From UBA11574 sp964591175 (lineage in GTDB: Bacteria > Desulfobacterota > Desulfobacteria > Desulfobacterales > UBA11574): a stretch of DNA of 64,000 nucleotides. Positions 1 through 7,486 of the stretch are shown piece by piece; the first letter of the stretch is position 1, and each line of letters begins with the position of its first letter. Position numbers and translations under genes: made by a program. The stretch is taken from the NCBI GenBank assembly GCA_964591175.1, contig CAZQAF010000010.1:9529-73528 (forward strand), written 5' to 3'. Below the pieces are notes generated by a model, which was given only the letters and a program-made list of their open reading frames with translations, had not been told where the DNA came from and did not search any database.

Positions 1-846
1 TCATCCGGCGCATCCGAGGAACTCGCCGGCAAATTTCTACGGGAGTTTACCCGAAGGGACGAAGTCGTGATTGCCACCAAAGTATTTTTCCCGGTCGACA
101 AAGCCTTTCAGGGGGGCCAGGCAGAATCAGCACCCCCTCCGCCGAACACCGCCGGATTGTCGCGCAAGCACATCTTTGCGGCGGTAGATGCTTCCCTTAA
201 GCGTCTGGGGATCGATTTTATCGACCTGTATCAGATCCATCGCTGGGATTACGACACACCCATCGAGGAAACCATGGAGGCCCTGCACGATGTCGTCAAA
301 TCGGGAAAGGTCCGCTATATCGGGGCGTCCAGCATGTATGCCTGGCAGTTTGCCAAGGCACAGCACATCGCCCAATCCAAAGGGATGGTTCGGTTCGTAT
401 CGATGCAGAACCATTACAACCTGATTTATCGGGAAGAAGAGCGGGAAATGATTCCGCTTTGCCGCGATATGGGCGTGGCCTTGATTCCATGGAGTCCGCT
501 GGCCAGAGGCTTTTTAGCCGGCAACCGCACGCCGGACGATCTCTCGGCCGGCCGCACGACCCGGTCCAAAACCGACGACTTCGCTCAAAAGCTTTACTAT
601 CGAGAAGAAGACTTCACCGTGGTGAACCGCCTCAGCGAACTGGCCTCCCAACGCGGCGAAAGCAACGCCAAAATCGCCTACGCCTGGCTGCTGCATCAGC
701 CGGGATTGGCGGCACCCATTGTCGGCGCCAGCAAGATCGCGCATATTGAAGAGGCGGCGGCAGCCACCCGGGTCAAGCTCAGCGAAGACGAAATTGAACG
801 CCTCGGCTCGTCCTACAAGCCGCATACCGTGTTGGGACATTCTTGA
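1..846 (+). CDS. Aldo/keto reductase, 5' end cut by the window edge
   Basis: NAD(P)H-dependent oxidoreductase of the aldo/keto reductase superfamily, a soluble TIM barrel that reduces carbonyl compounds. The reading frame is open from base 1, so the true start lies outside the window; a GTG at 67 is internal. The visible part has the conserved Lys in IATK (codon 27 from the edge), the catalytic-site His in DLYQIHRWD (about codon 80), and the GKVRYIGAS strand. The C-terminal part has the cofactor-side pattern LAAPIVGASK. The missing N-terminus should carry the Asp and Tyr of the catalytic tetrad. It most resembles the YghZ/IolS-like subgroup, but the substrate cannot be read from sequence. A terminator-like hairpin follows at 887-916. 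Confidence 0.9.
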   Translation, partial: SSGASEELAGKFLREFTRRDEVVIATKVFFPVDKAFQGGQAESAPPPPNTAGLSRKHIFAAVDASLKRLGIDFIDLYQIHRWDYDTPIEETMEALHDVVKSGKVRYIGASSMYAWQFAKAQHIAQSKGMVRFVSMQNHYNLIYREEEREMIPLCRDMGVALIPWSPLARGFLAGNRTPDDLSAGRTTRSKTDDFAQKLYYREEDFTVVNRLSELASQRGESNAKIAYAWLLHQPGLAAPIVGASKIAHIEEAAAATRVKLSEDEIERLGSSYKPHTVLGHS

Positions 847-886
847 TTCATTACACCTGCTTGTCGTTGTCCGGTCCCGGTCTTTC

Positions 887-916
887 CCGTCGGCCAGGCC
901 GCCGGTGTTTTTTTTT
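887..916 (+). terminator. Probable rho-independent terminator
   Basis: A GC-rich stem CGTCGGC/GCCGCCG with one mismatch and a three-base loop is followed by a run of nine T (908-916). It lies 41 bases after the aldo/keto reductase stop. Confidence 0.55.
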
Positions 917-1088
917 GGCCAACCTTAAAAGAATGGATTTAGGGGTGCATCGGGTTTGAACTTGCAGATGCGGAGAATTCTTTTCTCATGCTATCCCAAT
1001 GCTAAACCCGGTGATGAAAAAAATATCGTTTCTGGTCAACCTGCCGGACAATTTTCATACCATGTTATTTTTAAATAATGAGGGAATT

Positions 1089-1319
1089 ATGAGCGAACAT
1101 TTTGATGTCGGAACTTCAATTGTTATTGGGATTACGTTTGTTCTTTTTGTGTGGGCATTGTTTATCAAAGGCTTCACCCACGATTTGCTGCTGGAAGCCG
1201 GTGTTTTTCTCGTTTCATTAAAATTGATTCTGATGGCTTATAAAAACAGTATCACCACCAGCACATTATTGAATGAGTTACAGGATATCAAAAAAACCCT
1301 GGAAATAAGAAAAGATTAA
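1089..1319 (+). CDS. Small two-helix membrane protein, unknown function
   Basis: A 76-residue protein I do not recognise. It starts MSEHFDV, then has two hydrophobic segments (about residues 8-28 and 34-52) and a short charged C-terminal tail that could form a coiled coil (LNELQDIKKTLEIRK). A longer reading with an ATG at 999 is possible. The ATG at 1089 is preferred because GAGGG precedes it closely and because the upstream residues look unlike a signal or helix. It stands alone, with 242 bases of otherwise featureless sequence before it and a DinB-fold gene after it. By topology it is an inner-membrane protein with both ends on the same side. Confidence 0.5.
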   Translation: MSEHFDVGTSIVIGITFVLFVWALFIKGFTHDLLLEAGVFLVSLKLILMAYKNSITTSTLLNELQDIKKTLEIRKD

Positions 1320-1384
1320 ATGGTACATAACATCCGCGTTCAAAGGAAATATGCGACACCGAACATCCTGCATGAGGAGGTTTT

Positions 1385-1864
1385 ATGACCGACCGGCGCG
1401 CTGAAATCATCGATCAACTCGAAAACAATTTGAAAGATACCCTATCGTTTTTCAGTTCGTTATCCGATGACCAACTGCAAGCTCAAATTTATGCCGACGG
1501 CGCAAAATGGACCGTTAAACAAGTACTGGCGCATTTTATTACCATCGAACGCTCCATGCAGAAATTGTTTAAAAATATTCTATCCGGCGGTCCGGGCTCA
1601 CCCGAGGATTTTGATGTGGATCGATTTAACCTTACCCAGCCCAAAAAGATAGACGGGCTGACCCTCGAAGAACTCCTTGAACAATTCAAATCCGTTCGTG
1701 AAGACACCATTGATATCGTGAAAGGGATGACAAAACAGGATTTTATTCGTGAAGGACGGCATCCATTTCATGGCCATGGCAAACTTGAACGGTTCATTGT
1801 CTGGGCTTACGAGCATGTTGATATCCACAAAGACGATATCCGCAAGGTATTGCAAATCAAATAA
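1385..1864 (+). CDS. DinB-fold protein
   Basis: A 159-residue member of the DinB/YfiT-like four-helix superfamily. Members bind a divalent metal through three His residues, and several are thiol-dependent transferases. The expected triad is visible: His50 in VLAHF, and His144 and His148 in YEHVDIHKDD. The KWTVKQVLAH segment is the usual lead-in to the first His. A strong ribosome binding site, GAGGAGG, sits 6-7 bases before the ATG. Length fits the family. No neighbour tells what it acts on. A second DinB-fold gene at 3388 has a similar triad, so the region holds two diverged copies of the fold. The name reflects fold only and does not imply DNA-damage induction. Confidence 0.8.
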   Translation: MTDRRAEIIDQLENNLKDTLSFFSSLSDDQLQAQIYADGAKWTVKQVLAHFITIERSMQKLFKNILSGGPGSPEDFDVDRFNLTQPKKIDGLTLEELLEQFKSVREDTIDIVKGMTKQDFIREGRHPFHGHGKLERFIVWAYEHVDIHKDDIRKVLQIK

Positions 1865-1961
1865 GTCCGACAAGGGCCGATCTTCGAATTTCAACGGATG
1901 AAAGAAAGGGCTTTTAGACGGGCTTTTCAACGAGAAGTGATCAACATAGAAGGGGATTCAC

Positions 1962-2351
1962 ATGTCATCGAATAAGACAGGAAGTGAGTCAGACCGGCGC
2001 GATCAAATTATCGCCGATATTCGGCGTGATCGGGAGCGTCAGGAAAAAACCTATCGAGGGCGGGCGCTCAAAATGTTTCCGTGGATCTGTGCGCGGTGCG
2101 GACGCGATTTTTCAGGCAAGAGGGTTCGGGAACTCACGGTTCATCATAAGGATCACAACCACGATAACAATCCGCCGGACGGCAGCAACTGGGAGCTCTT
2201 GTGCATCTACTGTCACGAAAACGAACATTCGCGGGATGAGGTTGCCCAATGGTATGACGAAACGACGCCGGCCGGTGAACAAGGGGCGTCTCATCACGAC
2301 AACAAACCGTTCGCGATCCTCAAGGGGTTGCTGAAAGACAAAAAATATTAG
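1962..2351 (+). CDS. HNH endonuclease family protein, YajD-like
   Basis: A 129-residue HNH nuclease-fold protein similar to the small YajD family. It has a zinc-type Cys pair at 43/46 (CARCG), the HNH His pair at 61-62 (VHHKDHNHDNN), the Asn in SNWELL near residue 76, and a second Cys pair 81/84 in CIYCHENEH. The N-terminus is charged and probably unstructured. AAGGGG precedes the ATG. Free-standing YajD-type proteins are widespread housekeeping genes of unknown biological role, so a link to defence or a mobile element is not required. The stop codon TAG is immediately followed by the ATG of a small downstream frame (2352), which suggests coupled translation. Confidence 0.85.
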   Translation: MSSNKTGSESDRRDQIIADIRRDRERQEKTYRGRALKMFPWICARCGRDFSGKRVRELTVHHKDHNHDNNPPDGSNWELLCIYCHENEHSRDEVAQWYDETTPAGEQGASHHDNKPFAILKGLLKDKKY

Positions 2352-2525
2352 ATGGACATACAAAAGATTCTCAAGGCAAATGCATCGTCTCTCGATCACT
2401 TGCAACTGGATGGTTCCGTCACGCTCCATGCCGATGACATATCCGACTGGGGCAACCTCATGATCGCTTTGAATAAAAAGTATAGTGTAAAAAATACTCG
2501 GCGGCGGCTGCGGTACCAGTGTTGA
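2352..2525 (+). CDS. Small hypothetical protein, translationally coupled to the HNH gene
   Basis: A 57-residue frame whose ATG directly follows the TAG of the HNH gene. It reads MDIQKILKANASSLDHLQL in its first part and ends in a basic Arg-rich tail (TRRRLRYQC). I do not recognise it. The first 45 residues look protein-like (HADDISDWGNLM), while the tail looks like an out-of-frame end, so it may be the stub of a longer gene truncated by a frameshift. No ribosome binding site of its own is visible, so expression would depend on reinitiation after the HNH gene. Confidence 0.35.
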   Translation: MDIQKILKANASSLDHLQLDGSVTLHADDISDWGNLMIALNKKYSVKNTRRRLRYQC

Positions 2526-2609
2526 ACATTTGAAATATATTGTCCGGAATATAAACAGCGGGAAAGATTTCACAACCCGTTGGACATATAAGACAAAAAA
2601 GGAAAGTTT

Positions 2610-3113
2610 ATGAGAAAATTCACGATTATTCTGATTCTGTTTTTTTTGTTTGTTCCCGTGAGTTCCGATGCAAATCAAGATAAATCGGATAACCTCGCAG
2701 AAACGTTTTTGATTGTTACCCGGCAAAAGGAACAAAACCGCAAATTACTCGATATGCTAAAAGCACAGATGTCGCAGCAGATGAAAAGACTTTCCAAGGC
2801 GAATAACTGGGATGAAAATCAACGAAAACTCATTGAAAAATATACCAACAAGATGACCAATATTTTGATGGAGGAATTGAGCTGGGAAAAAATCAAAGGA
2901 AACCATTTGAAGATTATCAAATCAATATATTCCAATGAAGAATTGAGGTCCTTAATACACTTTTTTGAATCTGAACTCGGTCAATTGTATATCAACAAAC
3001 AACAGATTGCCATGCAGAAGCTTGGCGAATCTTCTCAAAATGTCATGCAAAATATCACGCGCCGTATAAGGGCAATGGAACAAGAAATGAAAGCAGAACT
3101 TGGAGGGGTTTAA
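2610..3113 (+). CDS. Exported DUF2059-type protein
   Basis: A 167-residue protein with a clear signal peptide (residues 1-21, basic MRK then a Leu/Ile/Phe-rich core, cleavage near SSDA). The mature part is helical and charged. It contains the YSNEELRSLIHFFESELGQ pattern typical of DUF2059, followed by a long basic C-terminal helix. It should act in the periplasm. The family has no established function. AAGGAAA precedes the ATG. A second exported protein with a related pattern (SPLGKKCTRLED) lies at 7487, so the window carries two diverged members of this kind. Confidence 0.75.
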   Translation: MRKFTIILILFFLFVPVSSDANQDKSDNLAETFLIVTRQKEQNRKLLDMLKAQMSQQMKRLSKANNWDENQRKLIEKYTNKMTNILMEELSWEKIKGNHLKIIKSIYSNEELRSLIHFFESELGQLYINKQQIAMQKLGESSQNVMQNITRRIRAMEQEMKAELGGV

Positions 3114-3387
3114 AAGAAATAAATATTATTGTTTGAAACCAAGGTTTTTCGCAAATTAGAGCATGCACCGGCATGGATTAATACACGTTTATCCGGTCTT
3201 TAACTTTGGGAATTGACAATCAAAATATGGATTGCAATAATTGTAAATACGCTTAAAACCGCCGCTTTGCTGACGCCCGGGGGCTATGAAGCGGCCGAAA
3301 CATTTTTGAACGTTGAGCAGAGAGGTCGGAACCGACCCAAATAATAGCAAAGCATACGGTCATTATCCGGCCGAAAGGAAGAAAAAG

Positions 3388-3879
3388 ATGCGAGACATAG
3401 AGGACTTGTTGGAAGGAATGAGACGAACGCCGAAGATATTGTCTGAATTCGTATTGGCCGTTCCCGAAGACAAAATAGACGTGAGAAGGGGTGAAGGGTT
3501 CTGGACGGTCGCCGAGCATGTCAGCCACCTGGCTCAAGTGCAGCCCATGTTGCTGGACCGTTTTCAGCGGTTCATGAATGAAGACCACCCGGAATTTATC
3601 CCGTACATTCCCGGTAACGGCGAGGACGAACCCGATACCCCGCCGCGAATGAACATGAACGCCGCCCTCGACCAGTTCGCACACTGCCGGAAAAATCAGC
3701 TCCAGCTCCTTGAAAACGCCCGGGATATCACCTGGAAAAAAACAGCCACGCACCCGGAATACGAAAAATATTCCCTTTACATTCTGACCCGCCATACCCT
3801 GATGCATGATTACTGGCATATGTATCGAATGGAGGAGCTCTGGCTGACGAAAGCTGCTTATCTGACAAAAATGGCATAA
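3388..3879 (+). CDS. DinB-fold protein, second copy
   Basis: A 163-residue DinB-superfamily protein. The metal-binding triad is visible as His47 (HVSHLAQ), His140 and His144 (HTLMHDYWHMY), and FWTVAEHVSH is the usual entry to the first ligand. The frame is open from 3313, but the ATG at 3388 is chosen because AAAGGAAG lies a suitable distance before it and the earlier residues do not look like part of the fold. It is only weakly similar to the DinB-fold protein at 1385. The 270 bases before it hold nothing I can identify. Function is unknown; the fold suggests metal-dependent transfer or hydrolysis. Confidence 0.75.
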   Translation: MRDIEDLLEGMRRTPKILSEFVLAVPEDKIDVRRGEGFWTVAEHVSHLAQVQPMLLDRFQRFMNEDHPEFIPYIPGNGEDEPDTPPRMNMNAALDQFAHCRKNQLQLLENARDITWKKTATHPEYEKYSLYILTRHTLMHDYWHMYRMEELWLTKAAYLTKMA

Positions 3880-3930
3880 ACGATATAACCGGAAAAAAGG
3901 ACAAATCCTAAAAATTTGGAGCAACGATTG

Positions 3931-4353
3931 ATGGTTCGAAAAATCGCATGGCTGGTTGTTATCGGAATGATGTTTTCGAGTATGGCCGTATCGGCGTCCG
4001 ATTCCAAAAAGCTGGCGTCAGCCCTTTTTGCAGCAAATAAATGGCTCGCGCTGGTCGACCAAGATAAATATGCCGAAAGCTGGAAAGAAGCTGCCGATTT
4101 GTTTAGACATACTGTTCAATCTGATTTATGGGTGGCATCCTTGAAAGCATTGCGGGAACCGCTGGGTAAACTTATTTCAAGAAAAGTAAAAAGCGCCGTC
4201 TACAAGACCACTTTACCCGGCGCTCCCGACGGTCAATATGTCGTCATCGAGTTCACGTCATCCTTTAAACACAAAAAAACGGCAGTGGAAACCGTCACTC
4301 CCATGTTGGGCAAAGACGGGGTCTGGCGAGTATCGGGATACTTTATAAAATGA
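3931..4353 (+). CDS. Exported DUF4019 domain protein
   Basis: A 140-residue exported protein. Residues 1-22 form a signal peptide (MVRKIAWLVV, cleavage near VSA-SD). The mature part has the DUF4019 features: ANKWLALVDQDKYAESW near the start, then an Arg/Lys-rich region, and a C-terminal half with VVIEFTSSFKHKKTAVETV and GVWRVSGYFIK. The family is related in fold to NTF2-like proteins, and its role is unknown. An upstream TTG at 3916 is in frame, but the ATG at 3931 has GGAG nine bases before it and gives a proper signal peptide. It is followed after 22 bases by the zinc-ribbon gene. Confidence 0.75.
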   Translation: MVRKIAWLVVIGMMFSSMAVSASDSKKLASALFAANKWLALVDQDKYAESWKEAADLFRHTVQSDLWVASLKALREPLGKLISRKVKSAVYKTTLPGAPDGQYVVIEFTSSFKHKKTAVETVTPMLGKDGVWRVSGYFIK

Positions 4354-4375
4354 CGCTGACAATACAAGGATCAAA

Positions 4376-4702
4376 ATGAAAAAATGCCCTTTTTGCGCTG
4401 AAGAAATTCAAGACGAAGCCATAAAGTGTAAACACTGCGGTGAATTTTTGGCCCCCGCCAAGGACCCGCGTTTTCAAGAGGAAAATGTTCCATGGTATTT
4501 TAGAAAATCCTTTATTATCATCGCTGTCTTGTGTGTGGGACCGCTGGCATTGCCGTTGATTTGGTGGCGCCCGCAAACATCACCGGCGTGGAAAATCGGG
4601 CTCACGATCGGAATACTTATTCTCAGTTGGATCTTGTTCAAAACCACACTGGAATCCATTCGCACGATCAAGGAATATTACAAGCTCATGGAAGGGATGT
4701 GA
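4376..4702 (+). CDS. Zinc-ribbon membrane protein
   Basis: A 108-residue protein. The N-terminus is a short zinc ribbon with four Cys (4, 7, 18, 21; CPFCAEE then CKHCGEF). Two hydrophobic segments follow, at about 44-63 and 73-93, with a short loop between them (WRPQTSPAWK). This arrangement is common in bacterial membrane proteins of unknown function, where the ribbon faces the cytoplasm. AAGGATC precedes the ATG. It probably shares a transcript with the DUF4019 gene before it and the CMD-family gene 34 bases after it. Confidence 0.7.
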   Translation: MKKCPFCAEEIQDEAIKCKHCGEFLAPAKDPRFQEENVPWYFRKSFIIIAVLCVGPLALPLIWWRPQTSPAWKIGLTIGILILSWILFKTTLESIRTIKEYYKLMEGM

Positions 4703-4736
4703 AAGGATTTGCGCGCAGTAAACGAAGGAGAACTTT

Positions 4737-5066
4737 ATGGAAACCAAATATGCCTTAGAAGACGGGATTGCATTGTTAAAAGAGCAGTTGCCCGATGTGG
4801 CGACCGCCTTTGGAATGCTTCGGGACGCGGCGACCAAAGACAGCGTATTGAGCGCCAGAACAAAGCGGCTGATAATGGTGGCGGTTTCGCTGGCGCAGCG
4901 CTGCGAACCTTGTATCCGGACCCATGTAAAAGCGGCCGTTGAATTGGGCGTGTCCCGTAAAGAAATCCTTGAAGCAGCGGGAATCTCCATTCTGATGGCG
5001 GGAGGTCCGGCCATGGCGTACACGTCAACGGTTGTTTTGAAAATTCTTGATGAAATGGCCGCTTGA
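4737..5066 (+). CDS. Carboxymuconolactone decarboxylase family protein, AhpD-like
   Basis: A 109-residue all-helical protein of the CMD/AhpD family. It keeps the redox-active pair Cys56 and Cys59 (CEPC) and the following His63 in RTHVKAA, the arrangement that gives AhpD-like members peroxidase or disulfide-reductase activity. The flanking SARTKRLIMVAVSLAQRC is typical. A good ribosome binding site (AAGGAG) lies before the ATG. Such proteins are common in anaerobes, where the substrate is rarely known. Another CMD-family gene at 56439 lacks the Cys pair, so the two are unlikely to do the same chemistry. Confidence 0.85.
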   Translation: METKYALEDGIALLKEQLPDVATAFGMLRDAATKDSVLSARTKRLIMVAVSLAQRCEPCIRTHVKAAVELGVSRKEILEAAGISILMAGGPAMAYTSTVVLKILDEMAA

Positions 5067-5109
5067 AAAACCCGGAAATCGAAAAGTCTACAAGCGACAC
5101 GCTTCACAT

Positions 5110-5349
5110 ATGAAAAAAAAAGACTTCGTAGAGTATGAATTTATTTTTGAAATTCATAATGCGGGCGACCAGGCATTTCTCAAATCTTTTCTGGATGCCC
5201 AAGGCATCACCTATTTTATTCAAGGCGAACATGTCGCGCCCTTTGTCTTTCATGCCGTGCCCATGCGACTCATGGTCAAAAAAGATCAGGCGGCAAGCGT
5301 CAGAAAGCTTTTAAAAGACTTTAAGGTATCTTCTGCCTATGGGGTTTAA
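5110..5349 (+). CDS. DUF2007-type protein
   Basis: A 79-residue protein of the DUF2007 kind, which forms a small alpha/beta domain. Visible features are FIFEIHNAGDQAFLKSFLD, where the effector position and two-helix pattern resemble DUF2007, and a C-terminal VPMRLMVKKDQAASVRKLL. An earlier in-frame start at 5047 overlaps the end of the CMD gene; the ATG at 5110 fits the family length better, although its ribosome binding site is weak. Function is unknown. It is the last intact gene of the rightward small-gene run before a response-regulator fragment. Confidence 0.6.
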   Translation: MKKKDFVEYEFIFEIHNAGDQAFLKSFLDAQGITYFIQGEHVAPFVFHAVPMRLMVKKDQAASVRKLLKDFKVSSAYGV

Positions 5350-5375
5350 AACGTCAAAATGCCAAGGATTGGAAG

Positions 5376-5576
5376 ATGTTCGTTTTTTTCCGGCCTGGGA
5401 TAATTTCTCTTCTGATTAAAATAAGACCTGACATCCCGGTGATACTTTGCACCGGCTTCAGTTCAAGAATAGACGAGCACGAGGCGTTGAGAATCGATAT
5501 ACGGGCCTTTATCTCCAAGCCGATCTTTAAGCGTGAAATTGCCGAAGCCGTTCGGAAGGTGCTGGACGAAACATAG
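5376..5576 (+). pseudogene. Receiver-domain remnant (C-terminal half only)
   Basis: The translated frame matches only the last two thirds of a CheY-type receiver domain: KIRPDIPVILCTGF is the strand with the conserved Thr/Ser, and AFISKPIFKREIAEAVRKVL is the strand with the conserved Lys followed by the last helix. The N-terminal part with the acidic pocket and the phospho-acceptor Asp is missing, and the residues before RPDIP look like read-through. Such ends are typical of the C-terminal receiver of a hybrid sensor kinase. The most likely reading is debris from a lost kinase gene. The adjacent palindromic element at 5596 fits a region of rearrangement. Confidence 0.65.
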
Positions 5577-5595
5577 AATTTATCAGAAGCTATCT

Positions 5596-5738
5596 AGTGT
5601 CCATCCATAAATGGTCTTTTTGCCCAATCTCTGCGTTATGCTCAAAAAATAATCCTCGGAATATCAACTATATGCCTGCGGTTATTTTTTTCGCATGCCT
5701 TGATCTTGAACAAAAATCCTCATTTATGGATGGACACT
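5596..5738. mobile_element. MITE-like palindromic element, copy A
   Basis: A 143-bp element bounded by 18-bp perfect terminal inverted repeats (AGTGTCCATCCATAAATG at 5596-5613 and its complement at 5721-5738). The four bases ATCT flank both ends (5592-5595 and 5739-5742), as a target-site duplication would. The interior is itself an imperfect long hairpin. It has no coding frame of note. Read on the minus strand, its interior matches the element at 18113-18256 over most of its length (shared blocks include TTTTTGTTCAAG, AACCGCAGG, GAGGATTA and ATTGGGCAAAAAG), but the terminal repeats differ. It ends two bases from the cobO stop codon. Confidence 0.75.
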
Positions 5739-5740
5739 AT

Positions 5741-6298
5741 CTAATAATCGATTCCGGGCTGAGGCTCGATATCCTTTCGATAGGCATGCTTCACTTCAAT
5801 AACTTCGCTGACGGTATCCGCCATTTCGACCACTTGGGGATGGGCATCTCTTCCCGTGAAAACCAGATGCATTTGCTCCGGCTTGTTGCGAATGATTTCC
5901 ACCACCTGTTCCAGGTCGACCAAGCCCAGGTGCAACGCATTGTTGATCTCATCCAAAATAAGGATATCCCACATACCCGACGCCATCTTCTCCCGGGTCA
6001 GCAGGATCGCATCCTGTGCATTTTTCCGGTGTTCTTTGAAAGGATAAGGATTTCCCTGAATCCCGCAAAAGCCTTTTCCGGTGGAAACCAGCTCCACCGT
6101 GCACCCCATCTTCTTGATGCCGTCCCATTCCCCGGCATAGATGTCACCCTTCATATATTGAATGATACTGGTTCGCATATCGTGTCCGCATGCCCTGACT
6201 GCAATACCGAGCGCTGTGGTGGTTTTTCCTTTTCCATGACCGGTAATGACCACAATCAGTCCCTTTTTTCGTGATGGTTCCAACCGCGTAATTTCCAT
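5741..6298 (-). CDS. cobO: Cob(I)alamin adenosyltransferase, CobA/CobO type
   Basis: Transfers the adenosyl group of ATP to the cobalt of cob(I)yrinic acid or cobinamide in adenosylcobalamin synthesis or salvage; cytoplasmic. The 185-residue protein has the P-loop GHGKGKTT (about residues 20-27), DILILDEINNAL as the Walker B-like strand, and VFTGRDAHPQVVEMAD near the C-terminus, all typical of the CobO family. The ATG at 6298 is chosen because AAAGGTG precedes it; an earlier ATG at 6346 is in frame but adds an atypical N-terminus. No cobalamin riboswitch is visible upstream, and no other corrinoid gene is adjacent. The B12-dependent radical SAM and RACo-like proteins elsewhere in the window are possible users of the cofactor. 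The stop codon abuts a MITE-like element. Confidence 0.9.
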   Translation of the reverse strand: MEITRLEPSRKKGLIVVITGHGKGKTTTALGIAVRACGHDMRTSIIQYMKGDIYAGEWDGIKKMGCTVELVSTGKGFCGIQGNPYPFKEHRKNAQDAILLTREKMASGMWDILILDEINNALHLGLVDLEQVVEIIRNKPEQMHLVFTGRDAHPQVVEMADTVSEVIEVKHAYRKDIEPQPGIDY

Positions 6299-6498
6299 AT
6301 TCGACACCTTTATCGTCCCTATTTTTGCCATTTTTAACATTCGCATATATTAAATATAAACTCTGTTGGATCAGATTCAACTATTTCAATTGTCTTATTC
6401 GGTGTTCGCAATAAATTCAGACAGCCGGGCGGCAAAATTATACGTATGAAAGACCAAACAAACAAAATGCTTGAGATAACTTCAGAAATCGGTAAAAT

Positions 6499-7305
6499 AT
6501 GCCTATGAAATACGTGCATGGATATGACCAAAGAGAAAACATTCGATTGCAGGACCAGGCATCAACGCTTGTCGAATTACTGCATTCCGATACACGGTAC
6601 CCGGCAAATAGCAGAGTCCTCGAGGCGGGTTGCGGTGTCGGTGCGCAAACCATAACTTTGGTTCGTAACAGTCCTGAAGCCCATATCACCTCAATCGATA
6701 TATCTTTAAGTTCGGTTGCAGAAGCCAAGAAAAAAATTGAACGCGCCGGATTTGCCAATGTCAGCTTCCGGCAGGGCGACATCTTTAACCTGCCGTTTAA
6801 GCCGGAATCATTTGACCACATTTTTGTTTGTTTTGTTCTTGAACATCTGGCACAGCCGGTTGAAGCACTCCATTGCCTGAAAAATCTTCTCAAAGCCGGG
6901 GGCACCATCACAGTTATCGAGGGGGATCATGGCTCGACGTATTTCTATCCTGACAGTGAAGCGGCGCACAAAGCGATTCAATGCCAGGTCGCACTGCAAA
7001 AAAAAGCCGACGGCAACGCCAATATCGGCAGAGAACTGTATCCCCTCCTAAACACAGCGGGTTTTGCCGCTATCCGCGTCTCTCCTCGGATGGTTTATGT
7101 TGATTCAAGCAAGCCGCATCTCGTGGAAGGCTTTACAAAAAACACGTTCACGGCAATGATCGAAGGCGTGCGCGAATCTTCTGTTAAAGCCGGTTTAATT
7201 GACGAAACAACCTTTGATGATGGCATTAAGGCATTGTACAGAACGACGGAAACCGACGGGGTATTTTGCTATACGTTTTTCAAAGCGGTTGCCGTAAAAA
7301 GATAA
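6499..7305 (+). CDS. Class I SAM-dependent methyltransferase
   Basis: A 268-residue methyltransferase with the Rossmann-like SAM-binding core: motif I VLEAGCGVGAQT (residues 40-51), the acidic end of strand 2 ITSIDIS, motif post-I with GDIFNLPF, and motif IV SFDHIFVCFVLEHL. The C-terminal 100 residues (from about 170) are less conserved and should hold the substrate site. The substrate is not readable; the general shape resembles ubiquinone/menaquinone or arsenite-type methyltransferases but without their specific motifs. It is transcribed divergently from cobO. ATG codons at 6499 and 6505 are both possible starts. Confidence 0.85.
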   Translation: MPMKYVHGYDQRENIRLQDQASTLVELLHSDTRYPANSRVLEAGCGVGAQTITLVRNSPEAHITSIDISLSSVAEAKKKIERAGFANVSFRQGDIFNLPFKPESFDHIFVCFVLEHLAQPVEALHCLKNLLKAGGTITVIEGDHGSTYFYPDSEAAHKAIQCQVALQKKADGNANIGRELYPLLNTAGFAAIRVSPRMVYVDSSKPHLVEGFTKNTFTAMIEGVRESSVKAGLIDETTFDDGIKALYRTTETDGVFCYTFFKAVAVKR

Positions 7306-7393
7306 TCCGCAGAACCTTTCATCTCTATCCTGACTCCGAAGGCTATGTTTTAAATGTAACAGTAAAAAATCCCATGTTCAACTGCTTGATCTA

Positions 7394-7410
7394 TGGCATG
7401 TATGTTGCAT
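7394..7410 (+). promoter_or_regulatory. Sigma-54 promoter (-24/-12)
   Basis: TGGCAT, five bases, TTGCAT. This matches the sigma-54 consensus (TGGCAC-N5-TTGCA) in both invariant dinucleotides, with correct spacing. Transcription would begin near 7420, giving a leader of about 67 bases before the ATG at 7487. Confidence 0.7.
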
Positions 7411-7486
7411 GTTTCTATATTTTAAACGGCGCGTTTCAAGTTTGATAATCAAATGTCAATCAAAATGCCATGAAACAGGAGATAAG

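Noticed and set aside
2112..2735. Leftward 207-codon frame
   Set aside because: It runs antisense to the HNH gene and the DUF2059 signal peptide, and it has no domain pattern or ribosome binding site.
3253..3924. Leftward 223-codon frame
   Set aside because: It is antisense to the DinB-fold gene at 3388, whose His triad is intact.
5597..6274. Rightward open frame across the element and cobO
   Set aside because: It is antisense to cobO, which has full family motifs, and it begins inside a palindromic element.
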